Below, piece after piece: positions 49,166 to 57,806 of a stretch of 64,000 nt of DNA. Within the stretch, counting starts at the first letter, position 1; the number at the start of each line of letters is the position of its first letter. A program made the position numbers and the translations under genes. Where the stretch lies: NCBI RefSeq assembly GCF_017352135.1, contig NZ_CP071454.1:4241001-4305000 (forward strand), given 5' to 3'. The notes under the pieces were generated by a model. That model saw nothing but the letters and a program-made list of their open reading frames with translations, was not told the origin of the DNA and made no database searches. The DNA is from Rhizobium lentis. Its GTDB lineage: Bacteria > Pseudomonadota > Alphaproteobacteria > Rhizobiales > Rhizobiaceae.

Positions 49166-49930
49166 ATGGAACTTCCCATCAATCACTTCAAACGGAAATT
49201 GATAGCCGGTCAGAGCCAGATCGGTCTCTGGTGCGGCCTTCCCGGAAGCTACGCGGCAGAAATCGTCGCGCCGTCGGGCTTCGACTGGGTGCTGTTCGAT
49301 ACCGAACACTCTCCAAGCGACGTCCTTACTGTCCTACCGCAATTGCAGGCGGTCGCGCCTTACGACGTTTCCCCAGTCGTACGCCCGGCATTCAACGATC
49401 CCGTGCTGATCAAGCGCTTTCTGGACATCGGCGTCCAGACGCTCCTCATTCCCTATGTGCAGAACGAAGACGAAGCGAAGGCGGCGGTCGCCGCCATACG
49501 GTATCCGCCGCGCGGGATGCGCGGCGTCTCCGCCTTGACGCGCGCCACCCGCTTCGGGCGTGTGCCGAATTACGCGCGGATTGCCGAACAGGAGATCTGT
49601 CTGCTTCTGCAGATCGAGACCCGCGAGGCACTCGGTCGGCTAGAGGCCATCGCAGCGGTCGACGGCGTCGACGGCATCTTCATCGGCCCCGCTGATCTGG
49701 CGGCTAGCTTCGGCCATCCTGGACAACCGGGACACCCCGAGGTGGTCGCGGCGATCGAAGACGCGATCGGACGCCTGAAAGTACTTGGAAAACCGGCAGG
49801 CATCCTCACGCCCGACGAGACGTTCGCAGCCCGCTGCATTTCGCTCGGAACGTTGTTTACCGCTGTTGGCGTAGACGTCGCCCTCCTTGCAAGAGGTTCG
49901 GAGGCGCTCGCAGCCCGGTTTGCATCTTAG
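49166..49930 (+). CDS. HpcH/HpaI-family class II pyruvate aldolase
   Basis: Metal-dependent aldolase of 254 residues cleaving 4-hydroxy-2-oxo acids to pyruvate and an aldehyde. It has [15 protein letters not shown], the [13 protein letters not shown] block, and metal ligands E in [11 protein letters not shown] and D in [15 protein letters not shown] use the ATG at 49166 ([12 protein letters not shown], family-like); a GTG at 49154 overlapping the hydratase stop is possible. It acts after the hydratase. Confidence 0.9.
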   Translation: MELPINHFKRKLIAGQSQIGLWCGLPGSYAAEIVAPSGFDWVLFDTEHSPSDVLTVLPQLQAVAPYDVSPVVRPAFNDPVLIKRFLDIGVQTLLIPYVQNEDEAKAAVAAIRYPPRGMRGVSALTRATRFGRVPNYARIAEQEICLLLQIETREALGRLEAIAAVDGVDGIFIGPADLAASFGHPGQPGHPEVVAAIEDAIGRLKVLGKPAGILTPDETFAARCISLGTLFTAVGVDVALLARGSEALAARFAS

Positions 49931-49942
49931 GAGTTCGCCCCG

Positions 49943-50662
49943 ATGTCGACGCGAGAGAAAGTTCTGTCCGAGATAGCGTCGACGGGCGTAATTCGGGCCG
50001 CCGTCAACATGTCGAATGCAGCGTTGGTCCGTTGGGACGATCAGGCCGGCGCCTTGGTCGGTCCAAGCGCTCAGATCGGTCACAAGATTGCCGAGCAACT
50101 GGATTGCGGCCTGTCGATGACCCAGTACGGCTCAGCCGCCGACATCCTCGCCGCCGCGGATCGCGGCGAGTGGGACATTGCTTTTATTGCCTCGGATCCG
50201 TCGAGAACCGACCGGTTCTCCTTTTCACCTCCCTACATCTCCGTCAGGGCGACCTATTTGGTGCCGGAGGACTCGGCGTTCCGAACCGTCGAAGACGTCG
50301 ATTCTGAAGGAGTGCGGATAGCCTCCGCAAGAAGCGCCGCCTATACGAAGCAGCTCGAGCGAATTCTTCAAGAAGCCACTGTCTCGCATACTGACAGCCC
50401 GGCAGCTGCAATCGACCTCCTTGTCGGGTCGCAGTGCGACGCGGCTGCAGGTTTGACTGAATTCCTCGTTCGGATTTCCGAGCGAATTTCCGGCTTCCGG
50501 CTGGTGGACGGAGCTTTCTCCGAAATCCCCCAGACGATAGCCGTTCACCGAAGATCCATTCATGCCTCAGCCTTCTTTGCGGACTTCGTACGCCGTCTGA
50601 ACGCAAGTGCTGGAGGATATCATGACGTGGCCGGCGATGGTGCCGCACTCGCCCCATTTTGA
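49943..50662 (+). CDS. Substrate-binding-protein-fold protein lacking a signal peptide
   Basis: A 239-residue protein with the SBP_bac_3 pattern: GVIRAAVNMSNAALVRWDD, AADILAAADRGEWDIAFIAS, RTDRFSFSPPYISVRATYLV. The N-terminus MSTREKVLSEIAS has no signal peptide, so it should stay in the cytosol, unlike the Tat-exported binding protein of the minus arm. The SBP fold is also used by cyclohexadienyl/arogenate dehydratases, so an enzymatic role on a ring acid is possible. It is the last gene of the plus arm, 12 bases after the aldolase. Confidence 0.78.
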   Translation: MSTREKVLSEIASTGVIRAAVNMSNAALVRWDDQAGALVGPSAQIGHKIAEQLDCGLSMTQYGSAADILAAADRGEWDIAFIASDPSRTDRFSFSPPYISVRATYLVPEDSAFRTVEDVDSEGVRIASARSAAYTKQLERILQEATVSHTDSPAAAIDLLVGSQCDAAAGLTEFLVRISERISGFRLVDGAFSEIPQTIAVHRRSIHASAFFADFVRRLNASAGGYHDVAGDGAALAPF

Positions 50663-50761
50663 GCGCCGTAAAGTAATGTCCTCGGCTGTTGGGCGCGTGG
50701 GGGGCCTTGGCGGATCAGAACGGCAATATCCCAACAGGCCAATACCGCTGGAGCTCAGCCT

Positions 50762-51952
50762 TCAAGCCGGCAGCCTGCTCTGCTCCGGGAAGGCAAAGAC
50801 CGAGGCCGGCATCGGTCCTGACGTCATCAGCGTGAAATCAAAGGGCGCCTTGAGATCGGGGCCGAGCACATATTGCCGATGGACCCGCAGTTGGTCCTGG
50901 CGGATCTTTCGGTAATGTTCGCTCGTCAGCATCTGCTTGACGCGGATAAGAAGGATCTTCGCGGGAGGGGCATCTGCATGGCCCGAGACGGCAACAACCG
51001 GCACCTTGTAGAAATTGATCGAATCCGTCAGGCATTGCACGTCGAGCCAGAAGATCTCCGGACAGCGGGCGATCAGGCCAACGCGGGCGCGAAGCAGGCT
51101 TGCCGACGAAAGCAGGGCGCATTGCAGAATGGCGCTGCCGAGCGTGGCAAACACCACACGCTTACCCCTGAAAACCTCCGGCTCCCTTTCAAGCAGTATG
51201 CCGATGACATGGGCGGCGACGCTCGATCCCATGCTGTGCGAGGAGATCACGTACTCATCCGCCTCCTCGGTCAGCGCCTTGCGCACCGCCGTCGCCCGCT
51301 CTTCAAGCCATTCGTTGAAGTCCTCCCGATCCATGCGACCGAGTGCCACTGCCATTTCCCAATCGGCAAAAAGATGCAGCGTATGGAAACGCTCGGAAAA
51401 CGGCAGGAAAGCGGCGATGAAGAAGCAGAGCGCCAGTGGCCCGCTCCAGAGCAGGTGCAAGGCGGAGAAGCCGAGACTGTAGGGCAGGATGGCGATCTCA
51501 GCCGTCAGCACGATTGCCAGCGTCGTCAGCAGGAACGGGAAGAGGAAGAACAGACCGAAGCGCCATGCATGTTTGAAATAACCCCGCATGCCACCTTCCA
51601 GCATGATCTCGGCGCAGCTTCGAAACCCAGCAATGATCCGGCTCAGCGTGTTGCGGCCGCGCAGCCGACGTACGAGCACATCGTGATCGACCATGTGGAT
51701 CCGGCTCCTCGTCCGCCAGGCAGCGGAACTGGTCTCCGCCGCAGGCGCCGTTTCACCGGCTCCCGCGCTGCCCGTCGTGACCTCGAAGCTGAAAGGATCG
51801 CTAGCCGGATCCGGCGCGCCGGTCTCGACGGAGTAGCCCCAGACGGCAGCACTCTGTCTGGCTGAGCGTTCGTACCGCGCTCTGTGGGCAAGACCGTCGA
51901 GCGGCTCGAAGCCTGGGAAATGCAGGACGACCCGCTTCTTTATCAATTTCAT
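50762..51952 (-). CDS. Membrane-associated alpha/beta hydrolase-like protein
   Basis: A 396-residue protein with KLIKKRVVLHFPGFEPLD at the N-terminus, two central membrane segments (FGLFFLFPFLLTTLAIVLTA and ALHLLWSGPLALCFFIAAFL) and a serine-hydrolase elbow EYVISSHSMGSSVAAHVIG near residue 240. A catalytic His may lie in VSGHADAPP. The substrate is unknown; a lipase-like role at the membrane is possible. I start at the ATG at 51952; a longer frame to 52084 has no support. It is convergent with the catabolic plus arm and marks the return to core genes. Confidence 0.75.
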   Translation of the reverse strand: MKLIKKRVVLHFPGFEPLDGLAHRARYERSARQSAAVWGYSVETGAPDPASDPFSFEVTTGSAGAGETAPAAETSSAAWRTRSRIHMVDHDVLVRRLRGRNTLSRIIAGFRSCAEIMLEGGMRGYFKHAWRFGLFFLFPFLLTTLAIVLTAEIAILPYSLGFSALHLLWSGPLALCFFIAAFLPFSERFHTLHLFADWEMAVALGRMDREDFNEWLEERATAVRKALTEEADEYVISSHSMGSSVAAHVIGILLEREPEVFRGKRVVFATLGSAILQCALLSSASLLRARVGLIARCPEIFWLDVQCLTDSINFYKVPVVAVSGHADAPPAKILLIRVKQMLTSEHYRKIRQDQLRVHRQYVLGPDLKAPFDFTLMTSGPMPASVFAFPEQSRLPA

Positions 51953-52113
51953 TTCGCTGTTCCGCCCGGCCAAGGCCGGTCTATTGCTGCGATCCGGCTG
52001 CCGGTCGCTGATGTCCGCAAAAAGCAGGCATGGTCTCAAAGGCGCCTTGCTAACGGAACTCTTCTGGAATTCAATAGCAGCCACGTTGTTTTCGCGGCGA
52101 ATGGAGGGGTTTT

Positions 52114-52338
52114 GTGGCTGATCTTGTCAAAGAATTGATATCGGGCGTCGTCGATAGCGTACTGAAGGAAATTCTGAAGAAAACCACCGGCCGCGCCACG
52201 ACGAAGCGCAGGAGGCGCAAGGCGCGCCCTGCCGCCACCACGACGGCTGCCCGCAAGACCCCCAAGCGCAAGCCCGCCCGCAAGCAGATCAGCAGGCGCC
52301 GAACCGCCGCCGGCCGCAGCCGTCAGGGTCGCGTCTGA
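52114..52338 (+). CDS. Histone H1-like basic protein
   Basis: A 74-residue protein: an N-terminal amphipathic part (MADLVKELISGVVDSVLKEI) followed by about 45 residues made almost wholly of Lys, Arg, Ala, Thr and Pro (TKRRRRKARPAATTT, RKTPKRKPARKQ). This is the composition of bacterial H1-like DNA-compacting proteins. The GTG start at 52114 has GGAGG upstream. The function is inferred from composition only. An inverted repeat CACTTCGG/CCGAAGTG (52351-52388) and a T7 run at 52403 may terminate it. Confidence 0.65.
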   Translation: MADLVKELISGVVDSVLKEILKKTTGRATTKRRRRKARPAATTTAARKTPKRKPARKQISRRRTAAGRSRQGRV

Positions 52339-52506
52339 GACGCGCGGCAACACTTCGGCCGTAACGCGACGGCAACAATCCCGAAGTGATCTCACCACAT
52401 TGGTTTTTTTGGATCGGGCGGCTGGAATTCCTGTTGTCACATGCTATCTAAGGAAAACGATTGAAACGGCGGGCCTTTAACTCGCCTGTTGAAAGGATCA
52501 GATCCC

Positions 52507-52842
52507 ATGAGCGGCATTCACGAATTCATCGACAACGAAATCAAGAGCAACGACGTCGTCCTCTTCATGAAGGGCACGCCGCAGTTTCCGCAGTGCGGGT
52601 TCTCCGGCCAGGTCGTGCAGATTCTCGATTACATCGGCGTCGACTACAAGGGCATCAATGTGCTCGCCGATTCGGAAATCCGCCAGGGAATCAAGGATTA
52701 TTCCAACTGGCCGACGATCCCGCAGCTCTACATAAAGGGCGAGTTTATCGGCGGTTGCGACATCGTCCGGGAAATGTTCCAGGCCGGTGAACTGCAGCAG
52801 CATCTCCAGGAAAACGGCGTCACCGTTCGCGGCGCCGCCTGA
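52507..52842 (+). CDS. grxD: CGFS monothiol glutaredoxin Grx4
   Basis: Glutaredoxin of 111 residues that binds a shared [2Fe-2S] cluster with glutathione and passes it on, often with BolA. The active site is FPQCGFSGQ, the CGFS type, with [20 protein letters not shown] for glutathione binding. The ATG at 52507 has AAAGGA upstream. It usually sits next to bolA, which here is 13 kb away across the accessory island. Confidence 0.95.
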   Translation: MSGIHEFIDNEIKSNDVVLFMKGTPQFPQCGFSGQVVQILDYIGVDYKGINVLADSEIRQGIKDYSNWPTIPQLYIKGEFIGGCDIVREMFQAGELQQHLQENGVTVRGAA

Positions 52843-52937
52843 CCGGTCACCGGACGTCCGCCCGGTTTCCAAATCTGTTTCTCGAGTCCGAGGCGCTGCG
52901 GTGAGCAGCGCCTTGGCCTGTTTATGGGAATTTCATT

Positions 52938-54185
52938 GTGACAGATTCATCACAAGCCGTGTCCGCGGGCCGCCTGCCCATGGGCAAGCGTGAGTTCATC
53001 GCGCTTGCCGCCTTCCTGATGGCCATCAACTCGCTTGCCATAGACATCATGCTCCCGGCCCTGCAGCAGATCGGCGCGAGCCTCGGCGTCGAAAGCGAGA
53101 ACCACCGGCAGTTCGTCGTCTCCTCCTACCTGCTCGGTTTCGGCTGCGCCCAGCTTTTCTACGGTCCTCTGTCCGACCGTTTCGGCCGCCGCACGCCGCT
53201 GTTGATCGGCCTCGGCGTCTATATCGTGTCCGCCATCGGAATCGTTTTCGTTCCCTCCTTCGCCGGCCTTCTGGTCCTGCGTTTCATCCAAGGCGTCGGC
53301 TCGGCCGCCACCCGTGTCATCACCATCTCCATCGTCCGCGACATCTATGGCGGCCGGCAGATGGCGGAGGTCATGTCGCTCATCATGATGGTCTTCATGA
53401 TCGTGCCGGTGATTGCGCCCGGCACCGGACAGATCGTCATGTTCTTCGGCAACTGGCACCTGATCTTTCTCTTCATCGCCACGATGGCTACGGCGATCGG
53501 CCTCTGGGCCTATGTTCGCCTGCCGGAAACCCTGCATCCGCAGAATGTCCGCCCCTTCACCGCCCGCTCGATCTTCGGCGCCTTCAAGCTGGTGCTGACC
53601 AATCGCGTGGCGCTCTGCTACACCATCGCCAGCACCTTCATCTTCGGTGCGCTGTTCGGCTTCATCAACTCCGCCCAGCAGATCTATGTCGGCATCTACG
53701 GCCTCGGTGTCTATTTCCCCTTTGCCTTCGCCGGGGTGGCGATCTTCATGTCGCTGTCGTCCTTCTTCAATTCCCGTTTTGTCGGCAAGCTCGGCATGCG
53801 CCGCCTGTCGCACGGCTCGCTCCTCGGCTTCATCGCCATCAACACCATCTGGTTGATCGTCCAGATGGCGAGCTCCGAGCCGATGCCGTTCGCCCTGTTT
53901 ATCTCCTTTTTCGGCTTGGCGATGTTCCAGTTTGGCTGGATCGGCTCGAACTTCAATTCGCTTGCCATGGAGCCGCTGGGACACGTTGCCGGTACCGCCT
54001 CCTCCGTTCTCGGCTTCATGAGCACAGTCGGCGGCGCCCTTATCGGCGCCGGCATCGGCCAGGCTTTCGACGGCACGGCGCTGCCGATGGTCGCCGGTTA
54101 TTTCATCGTCTCGATCATCGGCCTTATCTTCGTGCTGATCGCCGAGAAGGGCCGGCTCTTCCATCAGCACAATCCGGCCGTGTGA
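52938..54185 (+). CDS. Bcr/CflA-type MFS exporter
   Basis: Inner-membrane drug/H+ antiporter of 415 residues with 12 helices. The MFS loop motif is FYGPLSDRFGRRTPLLIG and the DHA1 Bcr/CflA block is IQGVGSAATRVITISIVRD. It starts GTG at 52938. A close relative follows with its open frame overlapping the stop, so this is a tandem pair. Substrates are unknown; Bcr-type pumps export drugs, dipeptides or cysteine. Confidence 0.9.
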   Translation: MTDSSQAVSAGRLPMGKREFIALAAFLMAINSLAIDIMLPALQQIGASLGVESENHRQFVVSSYLLGFGCAQLFYGPLSDRFGRRTPLLIGLGVYIVSAIGIVFVPSFAGLLVLRFIQGVGSAATRVITISIVRDIYGGRQMAEVMSLIMMVFMIVPVIAPGTGQIVMFFGNWHLIFLFIATMATAIGLWAYVRLPETLHPQNVRPFTARSIFGAFKLVLTNRVALCYTIASTFIFGALFGFINSAQQIYVGIYGLGVYFPFAFAGVAIFMSLSSFFNSRFVGKLGMRRLSHGSLLGFIAINTIWLIVQMASSEPMPFALFISFFGLAMFQFGWIGSNFNSLAMEPLGHVAGTASSVLGFMSTVGGALIGAGIGQAFDGTALPMVAGYFIVSIIGLIFVLIAEKGRLFHQHNPAV

Positions 54186-54220
54186 ACGGCCGGTCCCTTC
54201 CGCATCCAGGATTTCACCGC

Positions 54221-55498
54221 ATGACGCCGCATAAACCGCACCAGGAAAACCAGGGGTCCCGCCGCATCGGCATGGGTTTCGGCGAATTCGTCGTCACCAT
54301 CGCCGTCATGACCGCCAGCATTGCCATGGCTATCGACAGCATGCTGCCGGCATTGCCCAATATCGGCCATTCCCTTGGCGTCACCAACACCAACGACGCG
54401 CAGCTCATCATCGGCGTCTTTTTTCTCGGCTTCGGCGTGTCGCAGATATTCTTTGGCAGCCTTTCCGACACCTTCGGCCGCCGCAACATCCTGCTCGGCG
54501 GCCTCGCCTGCTATGTCGTCGCAATGTTTGCAGCCGCCGCAACCGGCAGCTTCGAAATGCTGCTGCTCATGCGTTTCGTTCAGGGCGTCGGCGGCGCGGC
54601 CGTGCGCATTACCACCATGGCGATCGTCCGCGACTGCTTCGGCGGCCGCGAAATGGCCCGGGTCATGTCCTACGTCATGATCGTCTTCATGATCGTGCCA
54701 ATCGTCGCCCCTTCGGTCGGCCAGCTCGTCATCCTCTACGCCAACTGGCACTGGATCTTCATCCTGCTCGGCGCCGTCGCCAGTATCTTGTTCGTTTGGG
54801 CTCTTCTCAGACTGAAGGAATCGCTGCCCCCGGAAGAACGCCTGCCCCTGTCGGTCGGCTCTGTCATGGACGGTTTCAAGACCGTGCTCACCAACCGCAT
54901 CACCTGCGGTTACATGATCGGTCTGACCATGTTCACGGGTGTCATCAGCGCCTATGTGATTTCGGTGCAGCAGGTTTTCGGCGAGGTCTATGGCCTCGGC
55001 GACTGGCTGCCAATCGCCTTTGCGGCCACCGCCGGCGGCATCGCCGTCGCCAATTTCGCCAATGGCTTCTTCGTTCGCAAATTCGGCATGCGTCGGATTT
55101 CGCACGCCGCCCTTCTTATCTTCACGGCACTGTCAGCTCTCGGCTTCGTCGTTGCCTTGGCGGGCAGGCCGGATTTCGCCACTGCCTACAGCATCTTCAC
55201 TATCGTTCTGATGATGTTTGCGGTGATCGCCACCAATTTCACCGCCATCAGCCTCGAGCCGATGGGCAATCTCGCCGGCACGGCGACCGCCGTCACCGGA
55301 TTCGTCTCGACGACCTTCGGCGCCATCCTCGGCGGCCTGGTCGGCCAGATGTTCAACGGCACGGTGCAGCCGCTCTTCGGCGGCTTCGCGCTGTTCGGCC
55401 TGCTGACGATCGCCGCCACGCTCTGGGCCGAGAACGGCAAGCTCTTCACCCATCCGGGCGATAGTCCGCAGCTCGAACCGGGTGCGGCCCACTTCTGA
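54221..55498 (+). CDS. Bcr/CflA-type MFS exporter, second copy
   Basis: A paralogue of the preceding pump, 425 residues, 12 helices. It has FFGSLSDTFGRRNILLGGLA and VQGVGGAAVRITTMAIVRDC at the same relative positions. I take the ATG at 54221, with AGGAT upstream; a GTG at 54182 overlapping the first pump's stop is an alternative. The pair probably arose by tandem duplication and may form an operon. Confidence 0.9.
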   Translation: MTPHKPHQENQGSRRIGMGFGEFVVTIAVMTASIAMAIDSMLPALPNIGHSLGVTNTNDAQLIIGVFFLGFGVSQIFFGSLSDTFGRRNILLGGLACYVVAMFAAAATGSFEMLLLMRFVQGVGGAAVRITTMAIVRDCFGGREMARVMSYVMIVFMIVPIVAPSVGQLVILYANWHWIFILLGAVASILFVWALLRLKESLPPEERLPLSVGSVMDGFKTVLTNRITCGYMIGLTMFTGVISAYVISVQQVFGEVYGLGDWLPIAFAATAGGIAVANFANGFFVRKFGMRRISHAALLIFTALSALGFVVALAGRPDFATAYSIFTIVLMMFAVIATNFTAISLEPMGNLAGTATAVTGFVSTTFGAILGGLVGQMFNGTVQPLFGGFALFGLLTIAATLWAENGKLFTHPGDSPQLEPGAAHF

Positions 55499-55532
55499 AG
55501 CAAGCGCGTCGGATCGTTTCAAGGAATTCTCG

Positions 55533-56006
55533 ATGAACGACTGAATTCTGATCAGGCCTTATGCGTCAGGTGACGTGGACGCGACGATCAAGATTTTTCT
55601 GCGCTCCATCCGGGAAGTTTCGTCGAAAGACTATTCCGCGGCCCAGATCGAAGCCTGGGCAAAGGTGGAGGATCGCAGCCTCTGGGCGGAACGACGGATA
55701 AGCAGGCCTGCCTGGATCGCGGAGATCGCCGGAAAGCCCGTGGGGTTTTCGGACCTGACCAACGACGGGTGCCTCGACATGATGTTCGTGCACCCTGAGT
55801 TTCAGAGAGTTGGCGTGGCAACCCGCCTGTTGCGCAGGGTCGAAGAAGAGGCACTCAGGCTGGTGTGCGGGCGAATTTACACGGAAGCAAGCAGAACCGC
55901 CCGACCGTTTTTCGAACGCAAAGGGTTCCGCGTGATAACCCGACAAATCGTCGAGAAGCGTGGGCAGAGGCTGGAGAACTTCCTGATGGAAAAGCTCTAC
56001 GTATGA
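55533..56006 (+). pseudogene. GNAT acetyltransferase with in-frame TGA at codon 4
   Basis: A GNAT of about 157 codons. A good start (ATG at 55533, AAGGA eight bases upstream) reads MND, then TGA at 55542-55544, then continues in the same frame with ILIRPYASGDVDATIKIF, exactly the first GNAT strand. The rest is intact: MMFVHPEFQRVGVATRLLRR is the acetyl-CoA loop and YTEASRTARPFFERKGF the C-terminal motif. Translation could begin at the GTG at 55575, but this loses the first strand. It is a pseudogene, a sequencing error, or a gene using an unusual start after the stop. Confidence 0.65.
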
Positions 56007-56066
56007 CCTCACAAGAGCCGGCCGCAAATTCAAGGTCTGCGACCAGCCTTTGCAACAGTCAGTTCG

Positions 56067-56891
56067 TCAGACCGTAAAGACCTCACGCCGCAGCACGTCC
56101 CAGGACGCCTTGTCGGGCGCAATCAGCAGCCCGCCGTCGAGGTGGTGCGGGAGGTAGGGCGAGCCGTCGAAACGCGCGGCGTGGGCGCCGGCCTCCCGCG
56201 AAATCAGCGTACCGGCAAGGTGATCCCAGGGCATCAGCTTATTATACATCAGGTAATGCACGTGTCCGCCGGCAAAAGTGCGGTATTCATGGGCCGCGCA
56301 GCGGTAGTTGGTAAGGAAACGCACCTTGGCGAGATTGCCGAGGATCTCGGCCCGCTTTTCTTGCGGCAGATATCCGGTGGAGGCCATTCCGACCATTTGG
56401 TCGAGCGCCACTGGTTCGGCGGTCCGCAGCCGCTGCTCCTCGCCACCCGGCCGTCGCAGCCATGCTCCGCCGCCCTTTTCCGCCATCACCCAGTCGTCGC
56501 CCATCGGATCGTAGATGATCCCGGCGACGGTCTCGCCGCCGGAAACGACGGAAGCCATGACGCCGAAGGCCGGAATGCCGGACGCAAAGTTGAACGTACC
56601 GTCGACGGGATCGACCACGATCGCAAGATCTGCATCCGCGAGCCGTGCGAGCAGCACCGGTTCGGCCGCGACCGATTCTTCGCCGAGAAAGAGCGCATCA
56701 GGCCAGAGCAGCTCGGCTTCCGCCTTCATCATCCGCTCGGCCTGCTCGTCGGCCTCGGTGACGAGATCCGTCGCCTCGCTCTTGGCGCGCACGTCCTCGT
56801 GCCCAAGCCGGCGAAAGCGTGGCAAGATCTCCGCCTGTGCCGCGCGGCGCAGCAGATCGGCAAGCACGGTCACATCGACAGTCGCAGTCAT
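56067..56891 (-). CDS. Inositol monophosphatase family protein
   Basis: Mg-dependent sugar-phosphate phosphatase of 274 residues. The metal motifs are complete: FLGEES near residue 69, DPVDGTFNFASG near 93 and WDHLAGTLISREAG near 222. The substrate may be inositol phosphate, histidinol phosphate or another sugar phosphate. A frameshifted paralogue lies 41 bases upstream of its start, so the two come from tandem duplication. Confidence 0.88.
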   Translation of the reverse strand: MTATVDVTVLADLLRRAAQAEILPRFRRLGHEDVRAKSEATDLVTEADEQAERMMKAEAELLWPDALFLGEESVAAEPVLLARLADADLAIVVDPVDGTFNFASGIPAFGVMASVVSGGETVAGIIYDPMGDDWVMAEKGGGAWLRRPGGEEQRLRTAEPVALDQMVGMASTGYLPQEKRAEILGNLAKVRFLTNYRCAAHEYRTFAGGHVHYLMYNKLMPWDHLAGTLISREAGAHAARFDGSPYLPHHLDGGLLIAPDKASWDVLRREVFTV

Positions 56892-56932
56892 GTCAGACTC
56901 CTTTCGGTCAGGCCTTTTGCAATGGCCTTAAA

Positions 56933-57759
56933 TCAGTGGCCGACGATCTCGCGTCGGATTAGTTGCCAGCTTTCCCTATCGGGCGCGGAGATGATGCCGC
57001 CCGTCGTCTCGCCCGGACGATAGGGCGTCCCGTCGAATTTCGCCGTATGGCCGCCGGCCTCCTGGTGGGCGAGCACGCCGGCCAGGTGATCCCAGGGCAT
57101 CAGCTTCGAATGACCGATGAAATGCAGCTTGCCGGACGCGACCATCCAATATTCATAGGCCGAGCAATTGAAAGCGAAGGTCATCCGCGCCTTTGCCATG
57201 TTGGCGCAGATGCGTGAGCGATCGGGCTCTTCCATATGGCCCCACGACATGCCGCCGACCATCTGGTCCAAGGTGGCGGGCTCGGCCACCTTGAGCCTGC
57301 TCGATTGCCCGTCCTGGCGCGTCAGGAAGGTGCCTGCCCCTTGATCGCCGTCACCGTATCGCCGAGAGCTGGATCGTGAATGATGCCGCCGACGGTCTCG
57401 CCCCTGACGGTCACCGCGAGCATCGTTCCGAAGACGGGAAGCCCGGCGGCGAAATTGAACGTGCCGTCGACTGGATCGATGACGAAGGCAAGCTCCGCAT
57501 CGGCAAGTGCCGGGACCACCGATTTGTCGGCATCATAGGCTTCCTCCCCGACGATAAGCGCCGCGGGAAAGCGATCCTTGAGGGCGGCCGTGATCCTGTG
57601 TTCCGCGAGCAGATCCGCCTGCGTCACCAGATCGGTCGCCGAGGTCTTTTCCGCGACGTCGGCAGCGCCGAGATTGCGAAAACGCGGCATGATTTCGATG
57701 CGCGCCGCCTCCCTGACGCACTCGCCGAGAAAAAGAATATCCGTGTCAGAAATAGTCAT
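56933..57759 (-). pseudogene. Frameshifted inositol monophosphatase paralogue
   Basis: The N-terminal frame (57759 to 57322) carries MTISDTDILFLGECVREAAR, IVGEEAYD and DPVDGTFNFAAG, then runs into a stop just after VTAIKGQAPS. The C-terminal part (57289 to 56933) is open in another frame with MPWDHLAGVLAHQEAGGH. The break is at a C run on the plus strand, 57337-57340: four bases where five would restore KGAGTFLTRQDGQSSRL, in line with KGGGAWLRRPGG of the intact neighbour. It is a one-base loss, real or from sequencing. Confidence 0.85.
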
Positions 57760-57806
57760 GCGAAAATCTGTCCTTCATGCAATGAACAGCCTGCATAGCC
57801 GGCCTT

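Noticed and set aside
52950..54170. Minus-strand frame of 406 codons, highly acidic and His-rich
   Set aside because: Antisense to an intact MFS exporter; composition is typical of the shadow of membrane-protein codons.
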